Notes: generated by a model not told the origin, from the sequence alone. A stretch of DNA of 64,000 nucleotides from Candidimonas nitroreducens (GCF_002209565.1 NZ_NJIH01000006.1:186001-250000), one strand, 5' to 3'; shown: positions 8,519-18,262, counted from the stretch's first letter. Program-made: numbers and translations.

Positions 8519-9997
8519 ATGTCAAACATCCCCGAGCAAAACAAGCACAACAGCACTGCCGATGGCAGCCCTGCGCCGGATCTTTCCCGGCGCCGCCTGA
8601 TCCAGGCGGCGGGCGCCGCCGGGCTGGCCGCCATCGCCACGCCCTTGTTCCCGTTCGGCAAGGCCTATGCGGCCGAACGCACCCTGAAAATCCTTCAATG
8701 GAGCCACTTCGTACCCAGCTACGACAAATGGTTCGACCAGTTCGCCAAAGACTGGGGCGAGAAAAACAGCGTCAAGGTCAGCGTCGACCACATCAGCATC
8801 GCCGACCTGGTCACCACCACGTCTTCTGAGATATCCGCCAATTCCGGCCACGACCTGATCGAACTCGGCTCGGAGGCCGCCGCGTTCTCGCCCAGCGTGC
8901 TGGACATGGCGGACATCAACCAGGAAGTCGCCAAGGCCTGCGGGCCGGAATTCTATGCGTCCGAACGCGTGTCCTACAGCCCCGTGACCAAGTCCTGGTA
9001 TGGCTTCTGCCACGGCTGGACCATAGACTGCGGCGACTATCGCCAGTCGCTGTGGGCCAAGGCCGGCAAGCCCTACGGGCCGGATACCTGGAACGATGTG
9101 TTGGCCGTCGGCACCGAAATCATGCAGAAACAAGGCATCCCGGTCGGTATCGGCATGTCGCAGGAACTCGATTCCAACATGGTGGCGCGCGCCGTGATGT
9201 GGGCCTGGGACACCTATATACAAGACGAATGGGACAACGTCGTGCTGGATCAAGGCGTCTTCAAGCGGCGCGCCGTCGAGGCCGTGAAGTACATGACCGA
9301 GCTGTTCCACAAGGCCATGACACCCGAGGTGTTCTCGTGGAACGCCGCCTCTAACAACCAGGCCCTGATCGCCGGCAAGGCCTCGTATATCGTCAATTCC
9401 ATTTCGGCCTACCGCTCGGCGCAGGACACCAAGCCCGACATCGCCAAAGACGTCTTCTTCACCGGCCCGCTGGCTGGCCCCAACGGCACGCGCTGGGCCA
9501 ATGTGCACGTGCTCTACAACTACATCATCCCGAAATTCGCCAAGGCCCGCGAAGACACGGCCAAGCAGTTCATCAAGCACCTGGCGGAAAACTACGACCA
9601 GGCCATGTACCACAGCAAACTCTACAACTCGCCCAGCTTCTTCGACACGGCCGTGCCCAAGGGGGATCGCGGCTACCCGGCGGTCGCCGGCGCTGCACGC
9701 CTGCTGGATCTGAACAATGCCTGGTTCGCCGACGACCCGTTCCGCCTGAAGGGCGAGGCCGAGGGCAAGCTCAAGCCTTTGCTGGGCGCCACCAACTGGA
9801 CGACCAACCTGGGCCATCCGGGCTATTCGAACCCGGCCGCCGGCGAAGTATTCAATACCTTCGTGCTGCCGAACATGATGGCCAAGGCGGCGCGCGGCAG
9901 CCTCAAGCCCGAGGCTGCAGTCGACGACGCCGCGCGCCAGATACGCCGTATCTACGCAAGCTGGCGCAAACGCGGCCTGATCGGCGGCAAGGCCTGA
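8519..9997 (+). CDS. ABC transporter solute-binding protein, family 1 (sugar/polyol type), Tat signal
   Basis: A 492-residue periplasmic binding protein of the extracellular solute-binding family 1. Residues 23-28 carry a twin-arginine signal (SRRRLIQAAG) followed by a hydrophobic core, so export is expected folded through Tat. The mature part begins near AERTLKILQWSHFVPSYDKW, typical of family 1 receptors. A strong ribosome site AAGGAGG lies 6-7 nt before the ATG at 8519. It heads an operon with a MalK-like ATPase and two permeases, giving a complete importer. Family 1 receptors with this partner set bind sugars, polyols or glycerol phosphates; the actual ligand cannot be told from sequence. 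Confidence 0.9.
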   Translation: MSNIPEQNKHNSTADGSPAPDLSRRRLIQAAGAAGLAAIATPLFPFGKAYAAERTLKILQWSHFVPSYDKWFDQFAKDWGEKNSVKVSVDHISIADLVTTTSSEISANSGHDLIELGSEAAAFSPSVLDMADINQEVAKACGPEFYASERVSYSPVTKSWYGFCHGWTIDCGDYRQSLWAKAGKPYGPDTWNDVLAVGTEIMQKQGIPVGIGMSQELDSNMVARAVMWAWDTYIQDEWDNVVLDQGVFKRRAVEAVKYMTELFHKAMTPEVFSWNAASNNQALIAGKASYIVNSISAYRSAQDTKPDIAKDVFFTGPLAGPNGTRWANVHVLYNYIIPKFAKAREDTAKQFIKHLAENYDQAMYHSKLYNSPSFFDTAVPKGDRGYPAVAGAARLLDLNNAWFADDPFRLKGEAEGKLKPLLGATNWTTNLGHPGYSNPAAGEVFNTFVLPNMMAKAARGSLKPEAAVDDAARQIRRIYASWRKRGLIGGKA

Positions 9998-10090
9998 TTC
10001 CGCCCAGCACGCGGGCCCGGCACTGGTGCCTGGCCCGCGCCCTGCCCGTCCGCCATCCGGCATGCGGGCACCGACATCAGGAGGACTGTC

Positions 10091-11137
10091 TTGGCGAGCC
10101 TGAGCATCAAGGATCTTTGCACCTATTACGACGGCCGCGGCAAAACCGGCCGCGTGAAGGCCGTCGACGGCATCAGCCTGGACGTGCAGGACGGCGAATT
10201 CCTGGTGCTGCTGGGCGCCTCGGGTTCGGGTAAATCCACACTTATGCGCACCATCGCCGGGCTGGAACACCCCAGCAGCGGCGAAATCTACATCGACGGG
10301 AAGCTCGCCAACGACCTGCCGCCCAAGGCGCGCAATATTTCCATGGTGTTCCAAAGCTACGCGCTGTACCCGCACAAGACGGTCGCGAAGAACATCTCGT
10401 TCCCGCTGGAAACCGCCCGCATGCCTGCCGCCGACATCCAGAAAAGAGTCGCCTGGGCCGCCGAACTGTTCGGCATAGGCCACTTGCTGGCACGCAAGCC
10501 GCGCGAATTGTCGGGCGGCGAACGCCAGCGCGTTGCGCTGGCCCGCGCCATGGTGCGCTCGCCCAGCCTGTTTCTGATGGACGAGCCGCTGTCGAACCTG
10601 GACGCCAAGCTGCGCCACGCCGCAAGGCGCGAGTTCAAGCGGCTGCACGGCGAAACCGGCGTCACCACCATCTATGTCACGCACGACCAGGTAGAGGCCA
10701 TGGGGCTGGGCCAGCGCGTGGCCGTGATGAACTTCGGCAAGATCCAGCAGATCGGCACGCCGCACGAAATCTACCATGAGCCCGGCAACACCTTCGTGGC
10801 CCAGTTCATGGGCTCGCCGCCCATGAACCTGCTGCCCGACGGAGCCAATCTGCTTGGCTTTCACCCCGAGCAATGCTTCCTGGACAGCGCGGCCGGCCCC
10901 GCACCGGATGCCTACCCCATCACACTGCACGTCCAGCAGGTGGAAGAGCTGGGCGCCGACGCGCTGGTCTACGGCACGGTCGGCAACGACGCCCGCACGG
11001 ACGTCATCATCAAGCTGCCGGAACGCGATGCGCACCGCGTCCAGGCCGGACAGGACTGCGGGTTCCATGTGCCCAGGCCACTGCTCAAGCGCTTCGATGC
11101 CAAGACCGGCCTGCGCAACGACCACGGGAACACCTGA
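10091..11137 (+). CDS. ABC transporter ATP-binding protein (MalK/UgpC type)
   Basis: A 348-residue importer ATPase. Walker A GASGSGKST is at residues 42-50, the Q-loop in MVFQSYALYPHKTV, the signature LSGGERQRVALARA, and Walker B/D-loop in LFLMDEPLSNLDAKLR. A C-terminal extension after about residue 240 fits the TOBE/regulatory domain of MalK-type subunits but is shorter than usual. The start is TTG at 10091, chosen because AGGAGG lies 6 nt upstream and no ATG is nearby. The gap to the binding protein is 93 nt; the permease start lies 1 nt beyond the stop, so the genes are cotranscribed. Confidence 0.92.
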   Translation: MASLSIKDLCTYYDGRGKTGRVKAVDGISLDVQDGEFLVLLGASGSGKSTLMRTIAGLEHPSSGEIYIDGKLANDLPPKARNISMVFQSYALYPHKTVAKNISFPLETARMPAADIQKRVAWAAELFGIGHLLARKPRELSGGERQRVALARAMVRSPSLFLMDEPLSNLDAKLRHAARREFKRLHGETGVTTIYVTHDQVEAMGLGQRVAVMNFGKIQQIGTPHEIYHEPGNTFVAQFMGSPPMNLLPDGANLLGFHPEQCFLDSAAGPAPDAYPITLHVQQVEELGADALVYGTVGNDARTDVIIKLPERDAHRVQAGQDCGFHVPRPLLKRFDAKTGLRNDHGNT

Positions 11138-11138
11138 A

Positions 11139-12071
11139 ATGGCACGCACTGCAGGGCACACCGGACTCGACCAGCAGGGCCGCGACACGCTGCTGGCCAT
11201 GGGCATGGTGCTGCCGGCGATTCTGTACATCGCCCTGCTGCTGGGCGTGCCCATCGTGCTGGCCTTGTACTACAGCCTGAGCGACGTCACCACCGGCGGC
11301 TCGGCCGCGCACTTCGTCGGCCTGGAAAATTTCACGGCGCTGCTGCAAGACCCGGATTTCATCGGCGCGGTGCAAAACACGCTGGTCATCACCATCGCCA
11401 CGCTGATCGGCACCCTGGTTCTGGCCGTCATCCAGGCCGAGCTGCTGGCTCGCAACTTCCGCGGCAAATGGGTGGTGCGCTTCCTGATATTGCTGCCCTG
11501 GACGGCACCGGCCTCGCTCAGCGTCATCGGCTGGCTATGGATGCTGGACTCGACCTTCAGCCCCTACGACTGGCTGCTGCGCCAGCTGGGCCTGCTGGGC
11601 CGCCCGGGCGATCTGCTCGGCACGTACTCCAATATGTACTGGCTGGGCCGCGCCGGGCTGGCCACGTTCTCGATCATCCTGGTTAACATCTGGCGCATGC
11701 TGCCGCTGGCCACGGTCATCATCCTGGCGGGGCTCAACGGCATGCCGCGCGACATCTACGAACAGGCCCAGATCGACGGCGCCGGCTACTTCCGGCGCCT
11801 GTTTCACGTGGTGTTCCCGATCCTGTACCCGGTCTTCGGCGTATCCATCCTGTTCACCTTCGTCTTCACCTTCACCGACATTGTCACCGTCTATATCCTG
11901 ACCCGGGGCGGGCCGGCCAACAGCACCCAGGTGCTGACGACGCTGGCCTTCTTCACCGGGGTGCAAGGCGGGTCGCTGGGGCAAGGCGCGGCCATCGCCC
12001 TGTTCCTGCTGCCCGTGCTGGCCGCGGTGTCCATCGTCATCCTGGCGTTCATACGCCGCCGGGAGATCTGA
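11139..12071 (+). CDS. ABC transporter permease (MalF/UgpA type)
   Basis: A 310-residue inner-membrane permease with six or more hydrophobic helices. The first is near AMGMVLPAILYIALLLGVPI. The cytoplasmic EAA loop, where the ATPase docks, is seen in MPRDIYEQAQIDGAGYFRRL. The ATG at 11139 follows the ATPase stop by one base (TGAaATG), which supports this start over the longer in-frame extension into the ATPase gene. It pairs with the next gene to form the membrane channel of the sugar-type importer. Confidence 0.92.
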   Translation: MARTAGHTGLDQQGRDTLLAMGMVLPAILYIALLLGVPIVLALYYSLSDVTTGGSAAHFVGLENFTALLQDPDFIGAVQNTLVITIATLIGTLVLAVIQAELLARNFRGKWVVRFLILLPWTAPASLSVIGWLWMLDSTFSPYDWLLRQLGLLGRPGDLLGTYSNMYWLGRAGLATFSIILVNIWRMLPLATVIILAGLNGMPRDIYEQAQIDGAGYFRRLFHVVFPILYPVFGVSILFTFVFTFTDIVTVYILTRGGPANSTQVLTTLAFFTGVQGGSLGQGAAIALFLLPVLAAVSIVILAFIRRREI

Positions 12072-12072
12072 A

Positions 12073-12918
12073 ATGGCGCGCACCACCAAGCAACTGGGCC
12101 TGCGCGGCGGGCTCTACGTGGGCATCTGCCTATTCACGCTGTTCTCGGCCCTGCCGTTCTACGTGATGCTGATCACCACGTTCAAGAGCCAGGCCGACAT
12201 CTTCTCGCCCGCCAACAATCCGTTCTGGTTCACCGACGCGCCCACGCTGGCCAATATCCAGCTGCTGTTCCTGCACACACAATTCGTGCGCTGGCTCGCC
12301 AACACCGCCTTCGTCGGCCTGGCCGTCGTCGTCATCACGCTGCTGCTGTCGATTCCCGCCGCCTACGCGCTGGCGCGCATCGCCGGAGGCTGGGGCGAAA
12401 CCCTGGGCATCGGCATCTTCCTCAGCTACCTGGTGCCGCCCACGCTGCTGTTCATCCCGTTTTCCAAGGTCATCGCCTTCCTGGGGCTGCAGAACTCGCT
12501 GTGGTCACTGGTGCTGGCCTACCCCACCTTCACCATCCCTTTTTGCACCTGGCTGCTGATGGGCTTCTTCAAGGGCATACCCACAGACATCGAAGAACAG
12601 GCCATGATAGACGGCCAGGGGCGCCTGGGCGCCTTCATCCATGTAGTGCTGCCGCTGGCCGTGCCGGGCATCCTGACCGTGGTCGTCTTCGCCTTCACGC
12701 TGTCGACCAGCGAGTTCATCTACGCCCTGGCCTTCGTCACCAACTCGGCGCAGAAAACCATCAGCATCGCGGTGCCCACCGACCTGATACGCGGCGACGT
12801 CTACCACTGGGGGCCGCTGCTGGCCGGCGCACTGATCGCCAGCGCGCCGGTGGCGGTGCTGTATACGTTCTTCATCGACCAGTTGGTGGCGGGGCTGACG
12901 GCCGTCGCGAAAGATTGA
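12073..12918 (+). CDS. ABC transporter permease (MalG/UgpE type)
   Basis: A 281-residue inner-membrane permease, second half of the channel. The N-terminus has the family pattern LFSALPFYVMLITTFKSQAD. The EAA loop reads IPTDIEEQAMIDGQGRLGAF. The ATG follows the stop of the preceding permease by one base, so translation is likely coupled. It is the last gene of the four-gene importer operon; a GC-rich hairpin lies just after the stop. Confidence 0.92.
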   Translation: MARTTKQLGLRGGLYVGICLFTLFSALPFYVMLITTFKSQADIFSPANNPFWFTDAPTLANIQLLFLHTQFVRWLANTAFVGLAVVVITLLLSIPAAYALARIAGGWGETLGIGIFLSYLVPPTLLFIPFSKVIAFLGLQNSLWSLVLAYPTFTIPFCTWLLMGFFKGIPTDIEEQAMIDGQGRLGAFIHVVLPLAVPGILTVVVFAFTLSTSEFIYALAFVTNSAQKTISIAVPTDLIRGDVYHWGPLLAGALIASAPVAVLYTFFIDQLVAGLTAVAKD

Positions 12919-12925
12919 TTCACTC

Positions 12926-12944
12926 CGCGGCCGAGGTGGCCGCG
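12926..12944. terminator. Candidate terminator hairpin between convergent ABC operons
   Basis: A 7-bp stem CGCGGCC/GGCCGCG with a 5-nt loop, 8 nt after the stop of the sugar-type importer operon and facing the end of the Liv-type operon. No T-tract. Confidence 0.4.
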
Positions 12945-13031
12945 CGGGGCGGCGAAGGCCGGCTCTACTGACCGAAGTTCCATGCCTCTCTGGCTTGCGG
13001 CAGCGCCGACGCCTACACGGCAGCATCCCGG

Positions 13032-14852
13032 CTAAATTCCCAGATAAGCGCGCAGCACTGCCCCGTTGCGCGCCAGCTCTGCCATGCCGCCCTCGTGGCG
13101 CAGCACGCCCTTCTCCAGCACATAGGCGCGGTCTGCGACCCGCTGCGCGAAATGCAGGTTCTGCTCGGACAGCAACACTCCCACTCCGTGTCGCTTGAGT
13201 TCCAGCAGCATGGCGGCGATCTGTTCGACGATTACGGGCGCCACGCCTTCGGAAGGCTCGTCCAGCAGCACCAGATAAGGGTTGCCCATCAGGGTGCGCG
13301 CGATGGTCAGCATCTGCTGTTCGCCGCCGCTGAGCGTACCGGCCTGGCGCCGCCGCAAACCCGCCAGCACGGGAAACAGCTCATACAGCGCATCGAGGCT
13401 CCAGGCGGGCGCGGCGCCGCCGGCGGGCCAGGCACGCGGCGCCTGTCTGCCGGTTTCCAGGTTCTGCTCCACCGTCAGCTCAGTGAAGACGCGGCGGTCT
13501 TCGGGCACGTAGCCCAGGCCGCGGCGGGCGATGCGAAACGAGCGACGATCGGCCAGGGGCTGCCCCATGAAACTCACCTCGCCCGAGACCCTGGGCATCA
13601 GGCCCATGACGGCCTTCAGGGTGCTGGATTTGCCGGCGCCGTTGCGGCCCATCAGGGCCACGATTTCGCCCCGCCCCACCTGCAGCGCCACGTCGAAGAG
13701 TATCTGCGCGGCGCCGTACCAGGCGTTCAGATGCCGGACGTCCAGCAGCGCGGCGGGCCCCGCGGCGCCTTCGGGCGGCCGGGCGGCGCCGACAGGAATA
13801 CCTTCGCCCTGGCGGGCTACGGTTTGAGCGCCATGGGGCGGCTGGGCAGTGCTCAAGCTCCCCCCTATACCCGACGCGATGGCGGAGGCCTCGAAACTCG
13901 CACCGGAACCAAAATACACGCGTCGCACTTCGGGGTGGGCGCGTACTTCGCCTACGCTGCCTTGCGCGATGAGGCGCCCGCGCGCCAGCACGATGATGCG
14001 GTCGGCGTAGTCGAACACGACATCCATACTGTGCTCGGTAAATAGCACCGCCATGCCGCGCGCCCGCGCCAGCCCGCGGATCAGCTCGAACAGTGCCTTG
14101 CGTTCCTGCGGCGCCATGCCGGCCGCGGGCTCGTCCATCAGCAACAGCGTCGGGTCGCCCGCCAGCGCCATGGCCAGCTCGACGCGCTTGACGTCGCCGT
14201 AGGCCAGCTCGCTGCATGGCCGCTGCGCCTGTTCGCGCATGCCGACCTGCCGCAGCAGTTGCAGCGCCTGCGCGTGCTGCTGTGCGCCGGCCTGGCGCCA
14301 GAAGCTGTAGACGTGGCGCCGTGCCGCCAGCAGTGCCATCTGCACGTTCTGGCACACGGTCATCGAGCCGAACACGGCCGCGATCTGGAAGGTGCGGCCG
14401 ACGCCCAGCCGTGCGATGCGGCGCGCCGACAAATCCAGCAATTCACTGCCGCGGAAACGCACGGATCCGCCGCTGGCCCGCAGCTGGCCGCCCACCATAT
14501 TGAAGGTGGTGGATTTGCCCGCGCCGTTGGGCCCGATCAACGCCAGCATTTCGCCGGCGTACACATCGAAGTCGACGCCGTCCACCGCGACGTTGCCGCC
14601 AAAGGCCTTGCGCAGGCCGCGCACGCTGAGCACGCTTGCGCAGGCCGAGGCAGGCTCAGGCGTCCCGCTCTGCACCGTGTCATGGCTGGAGGCCGGCATG
14701 TTTTGGCCTGGCGCAAGCTCGCTTAATCCGATGCCCGGGTCGCTTTGGCTGAAGCCCGGATCGCTTAGGCCGGAGGCCGGCGCACCAAGATTCGGAGCAG
14801 GCCCGCCGCCAGGGGAAACCGGCGCACCCGGGATAGAAACCGGCCGATTCAT
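13032..14852 (-). CDS. Fused LivG-LivF ABC ATPase (branched-chain amino acid/amide type)
   Basis: A 606-residue protein carrying two complete ABC ATPase domains in one chain. The first (LivG-like, residues about 75-320) has Walker A GPNGAGKST at 107-115 and LLLMDEPAAGMAPQE. The second (LivF-like, about 375-606) has Walker A GRNGAGKSS at about 401-409, LSGGEQQMLTIARTL and LVLLDEPSEGVAP. In most Liv systems these are separate genes. About 70 N-terminal residues are Pro/Gly/Ser-rich and not part of the family. The linker of about 50 residues is also low complexity. The ATG overlaps the stop of the fused permease gene (ATGA), which fixes the start. It energises uptake of an amino acid, urea or other amide. 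Confidence 0.92.
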   Translation of the reverse strand: MNRPVSIPGAPVSPGGGPAPNLGAPASGLSDPGFSQSDPGIGLSELAPGQNMPASSHDTVQSGTPEPASACASVLSVRGLRKAFGGNVAVDGVDFDVYAGEMLALIGPNGAGKSTTFNMVGGQLRASGGSVRFRGSELLDLSARRIARLGVGRTFQIAAVFGSMTVCQNVQMALLAARRHVYSFWRQAGAQQHAQALQLLRQVGMREQAQRPCSELAYGDVKRVELAMALAGDPTLLLMDEPAAGMAPQERKALFELIRGLARARGMAVLFTEHSMDVVFDYADRIIVLARGRLIAQGSVGEVRAHPEVRRVYFGSGASFEASAIASGIGGSLSTAQPPHGAQTVARQGEGIPVGAARPPEGAAGPAALLDVRHLNAWYGAAQILFDVALQVGRGEIVALMGRNGAGKSSTLKAVMGLMPRVSGEVSFMGQPLADRRSFRIARRGLGYVPEDRRVFTELTVEQNLETGRQAPRAWPAGGAAPAWSLDALYELFPVLAGLRRRQAGTLSGGEQQMLTIARTLMGNPYLVLLDEPSEGVAPVIVEQIAAMLLELKRHGVGVLLSEQNLHFAQRVADRAYVLEKGVLRHEGGMAELARNGAVLRAYLGI

Positions 14853-16741
14853 TGTGCCCCCTCGGTGGACGCGCTGCGCGCCGAACCGCCGAAAATGCCC
14901 GCGAGGCCGCGCGGGAAGGCCATTACCAGCAGCAGGATGGCGGCGCCGAGCCAGGCGTGCCAGTACTGCGTGGCGCCGGCCAGGTAGTCCTGCAGCACCT
15001 TGTATGCCGTCGCGCCGGCAATGGGGCCCGCCAGCGCTTGTATGCCGCCTAGCAGCACCATCACCAGGCCGTCCACCGACTTGCCCACGGCGATGATCTC
15101 GGGCGAAACACTGCCCTTGGAATAGGCGAACAGCGCCCCCGCCAGGCCCGCGAAGGCACCGGCGATGACAAAGGCCTGCCACTGCACCAGGCGCGCGTTC
15201 ACCCCCAGTGCCTCGGCGCGCAGGGGGTTGTCGCGCACGGCCCGCAGGCCCTGGCCGAAGGGCGAGTAGACAATGCGCCACAGCACCAGCAGGGCCAGCG
15301 CCACCAGCGCCAGCACCAGATAGTAATAGCCGTCGCGCAGCAGCCAGGCGGCAGGCCAGATGCCCAGCAGGCCGTTGGAGCCGCCGGTAACGCCGTCCCA
15401 TTGATACGCCACCGACCAGACGATCTGCGCGAAGGCCAGCGTCAGCATGGCCAGATAGACGCCCGACAGGCGCACGCAGAACCAGCCGAACACCAGCGCG
15501 CCCAGGCCTGCCACCAGCGGAGCGGCGACCAGTGTCGCGGCCATGGGCCAGCCGGCGGCTTTGAGCAGCAGCGCCGCGCCGTATGCCCCCAGGCCGAAGT
15601 ACGCCGCATGGCCGAACGAGGGCATGCCGCCTGGCCCCATCATGAAGTGCAGGCTGGCCGCAAACAGTATGGACACCAGCACGTCCAGCGCCAGCACCGG
15701 TGCATACGGCATGCTGCCTGCCAATAAGGGCAAGGCTGCCAGCAGCACGGCCAGCAGCGGCATCGACCAGAGCAGGCCCCAGCCCGGCGCACGCAAGGGC
15801 GGCTCGGGCAGCCCGGTCACGCGCGCCGCCGCCAGCGGCCGGCCCAGCAGGCCCCAGGGGCGCCAGACCAGCACCACGGCCATCACGATGAACTCCATCA
15901 CCAGCGTCAGCTTGGGGAAGGCGATCGCCACGCCGCCCAGCGTCACGGTGCCCAGCGCGATGCACAGCGACTTGGCCAGGGCGATCACCAATGCGGCCAG
16001 GTAGGCACCCGGAATGGAGCCCATGCCGCCCACCACCACCACCACGAAGGCATCGCCGATCACGCTCAGATCCAGCCCCAGGCTGGCCGGCTGGCGTGGT
16101 ATCTGCAGCGCCCCGCCGAAAGCCGCCAGGAACGAGCCCAGCGCGAACACGCCCGTGAACAGCCAGGCCTGGTTCACGCCCAGCGCTCCCAGCATCTCGC
16201 GATCCTGGGTGGCGGCGCGCAGCAGCCCGCCCCAGCGCGTGCGGGTCAGCAGCAGCCACAGGCACAGCAATACCGCCGGCCCGATGAAGATCAGCGCCAG
16301 GTCATAGACCGGTAGGTAGCGGTCGTGAATCTTCAGGGCGCCGTTCAGCCCGGGCGCCAGCGGCCCGAGCAGATCGTCCGGCCCCCACAGCCACAGGGCG
16401 GCATCGTTGATGATGAGCACCAGGGCGAAGGTGGCCAGCAGCTGGAACATCTCGGGCGCCGCGTAGATGCGCCGCAGAACCAGCATTTCAATGGCGGCCC
16501 CCAGCAGCGCCACGGCCGCGGAAGCCAGCAGCAGGCATAGCCAGAATCCGGCCGGCCCGTGGCCCCAATGCTGCAACAAGCTGTAGGCGATATAGATGCC
16601 CAGCATGTACAGCGAGCCGTGCGCGAAATTGACGATGCGCGTGACGCCGAAGATCAGCGACAGGCCGGCCGCCACCAGGAACAGCGAAGACGCCTGGGCC
16701 AGGCCGTTCAGGAACTGAACCAGGAGGCCTGTCAGGGACAT
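14849..16741 (-). CDS. Fused LivH-LivM ABC permease
   Basis: A 630-residue membrane protein joining the two Liv-type permeases. Residues about 1-300 are LivH-like (AGLSLIFGVTRIVNFAHGSLYMLG near the start), and residues about 320-630 are LivM-like (GPGGMPSFGHAAYFGLGAYGAALL and GGSNGLLGIWP). It should form the complete channel for the fused ATPase encoded downstream, whose start overlaps this stop by 4 nt. The gap to the upstream binding-protein gene is 42 nt. Start at ATG 16741 gives a normal LivH N-terminus (MSLTGLLVQFLNGLAQASSLF). Confidence 0.93.
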   Translation of the reverse strand: MSLTGLLVQFLNGLAQASSLFLVAAGLSLIFGVTRIVNFAHGSLYMLGIYIAYSLLQHWGHGPAGFWLCLLLASAAVALLGAAIEMLVLRRIYAAPEMFQLLATFALVLIINDAALWLWGPDDLLGPLAPGLNGALKIHDRYLPVYDLALIFIGPAVLLCLWLLLTRTRWGGLLRAATQDREMLGALGVNQAWLFTGVFALGSFLAAFGGALQIPRQPASLGLDLSVIGDAFVVVVVGGMGSIPGAYLAALVIALAKSLCIALGTVTLGGVAIAFPKLTLVMEFIVMAVVLVWRPWGLLGRPLAAARVTGLPEPPLRAPGWGLLWSMPLLAVLLAALPLLAGSMPYAPVLALDVLVSILFAASLHFMMGPGGMPSFGHAAYFGLGAYGAALLLKAAGWPMAATLVAAPLVAGLGALVFGWFCVRLSGVYLAMLTLAFAQIVWSVAYQWDGVTGGSNGLLGIWPAAWLLRDGYYYLVLALVALALLVLWRIVYSPFGQGLRAVRDNPLRAEALGVNARLVQWQAFVIAGAFAGLAGALFAYSKGSVSPEIIAVGKSVDGLVMVLLGGIQALAGPIAGATAYKVLQDYLAGATQYWHAWLGAAILLLVMAFPRGLAGIFGGSARSASTEGAQ

Positions 16742-16783
16742 GGGGTCAGGCGCCCGCTCCGCGGCGGCATGGCGCGGCCGCGC

Positions 16784-18001
16784 TCAACCGGCGCTGGCCG
16801 GACGCCACTTCCGGACTTGCTCGTCGCTGGGCTGCAGTTTGGCCCCGTCGACATATTCGATGTCGGTCATGATGCCCTTGCCGTCCTTGACGGCCAGCCG
16901 GCCCACGTACTCGCCCATGGTCGACTGGTGATCGATGCCGCGGTATACGATGCGGCCGAAAGGCGTGTCCACCGGCAGGTTCTTGAAGGCTTGCACCAGC
17001 GCATCGGTCTGGGTCGAGCCGGCCTTGCGTATGCCGGCCGCCAACGACTGGATGGTGTTGTAGCCCACCACCGAGCCCAGGCGCGGATAGTCCTTGTAGC
17101 GCGCCTGATAGGCCTGCAGGAACTTGTCGTGCTCGGGGGTGTGGATGGCATACCACGGGTAGCCCGTGACTACCCAGCCCGTAGGCGTCTCGGCACCCAA
17201 GGGGTCGAGGTATTCGGGCTCGCCGGTCAGCATGCTGACCGCGTCCAGGCCCTGGAAGAAATTGCGCTGCGTGCCGGCGCGCACGAACTTCGCCAGATCG
17301 CCGGCGAACAGCGCATTGAACAGCGCCTGCGGCTTGGCATCGGCCAGCGCCTGCACCACGTTGCCGGCCTCGATCTTGCCCAGCGGCGCGGCCTGCTCGG
17401 CCACGAACTGCACATCGGGCTGAGCCTGCTTGAGCAGACGCTTGAAGGTGGCTGCCGCCGACTGCCCGTATTCATAGTTCGGGTACACCAGCGCCCAGCG
17501 CTGCTTGTGCATCTTGACCGCGGCCGGGATCAGCATCGCCACCTGCATATAGGTGGAGCTGCGCAGGCGGTAGGTATAGGGGTTGCCGTCGGCCCAGACG
17601 ATCTTGTCGGTGAGCGGCTCGCTGGCGAGGAAGAAGGTTTTGTTGTGCCCGGCGAAATCGGCCACCGCCAGCCCGATGTTCGACAAGAAGGTGCCGCACA
17701 ACACGTCGACCTTGTCGCGCTGCAGCAGCTCTTGCGCGGCGCGCACCGCGTCGCCCGGGTTGGCATTGTCGTCGCGCGTGACGAGCTCGAGCCGCTTGCC
17801 GTTGACGCCCCCAGCCGCATTGATCTGCTCGATGGCAAGTTCCATGCCTTTCTTGTAGGGCCCGAGAAACGCCGGCACGGTCTTGTAGCTGTTGAGTTCG
17901 CCGATGCGGATCGTGCCCTGGGCCTGGGCCAGCGGCGCCGCGGCAACGGCAGCCAGGGCCAATGCCCCCGTCAGCGTGGCCATACATCCTGTTCGATACA
18001 T
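16784..18001 (-). CDS. Liv-type periplasmic substrate-binding protein
   Basis: A 405-residue type 1 periplasmic binding protein of the LivK/branched-chain amino acid receptor family. It has a Sec signal peptide (MYRTGCMATLTGALALAAVA, cleavage after AQA), then GTIRIGELNSYKTVPAFLGP and the family pattern KKGMELAIEQINAAGGVNGK. I chose ATG 18001: it is preceded by AGGAA, and a TATAAT -10 box lies 47 nt upstream on the same strand. A longer in-frame extension to 18121 would run through that promoter. It is the first gene of the receptor-permease-ATPase operon. The ligand could be an amino acid, amide or aromatic acid. Confidence 0.9.
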   Translation of the reverse strand: MYRTGCMATLTGALALAAVAAAPLAQAQGTIRIGELNSYKTVPAFLGPYKKGMELAIEQINAAGGVNGKRLELVTRDDNANPGDAVRAAQELLQRDKVDVLCGTFLSNIGLAVADFAGHNKTFFLASEPLTDKIVWADGNPYTYRLRSSTYMQVAMLIPAAVKMHKQRWALVYPNYEYGQSAAATFKRLLKQAQPDVQFVAEQAAPLGKIEAGNVVQALADAKPQALFNALFAGDLAKFVRAGTQRNFFQGLDAVSMLTGEPEYLDPLGAETPTGWVVTGYPWYAIHTPEHDKFLQAYQARYKDYPRLGSVVGYNTIQSLAAGIRKAGSTQTDALVQAFKNLPVDTPFGRIVYRGIDHQSTMGEYVGRLAVKDGKGIMTDIEYVDGAKLQPSDEQVRKWRPASAG

Positions 18002-18047
18002 GATGCGCAAATTCCTGTGTGGGGCGGCCCCGTCGGCCGGTTCGGAA

Positions 18048-18053
18048 ATTATA
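18048..18053 (-). promoter_or_regulatory. Candidate -10 box for Liv-type operon
   Basis: TATAAT on the minus strand, 47 nt before the chosen start of the binding-protein gene. No good -35 hexamer is visible at 16-18 nt spacing, so an activator may be needed. Confidence 0.5.
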
Positions 18054-18262
18054 CCCAATTTGAGCATAATTACACCGGCCACCTGGAAATAAGCCCGCTC
18101 GGCTTCAAGCCCAAGCATCAAATACCGTCTTCACTCACGCTTAAAGCCTTCGACCTGCTCCAATCTCCACACCAGCTAACGCATGGGCGGGCACGCTGTT
18201 TAAGCCAGCGGCGAACTCCGCTCTTTGGCACTGCGAAGCTCGCCCACGCCTGCCACCCTATG

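Noticed and set aside
8522-11254. 910-codon minus-strand open frame opposite the sugar-type ABC operon
   Set aside because: Antisense of clearly assigned genes, with no recognisable domain or start signal.
14853-16265. N-terminal 470 codons of a 1077-codon frame that continues into the LivGF fusion
   Set aside because: This part is out of frame with the LivHM permease, which is the real gene; the ATGA overlap at 14849-14852 marks the true LivGF start.
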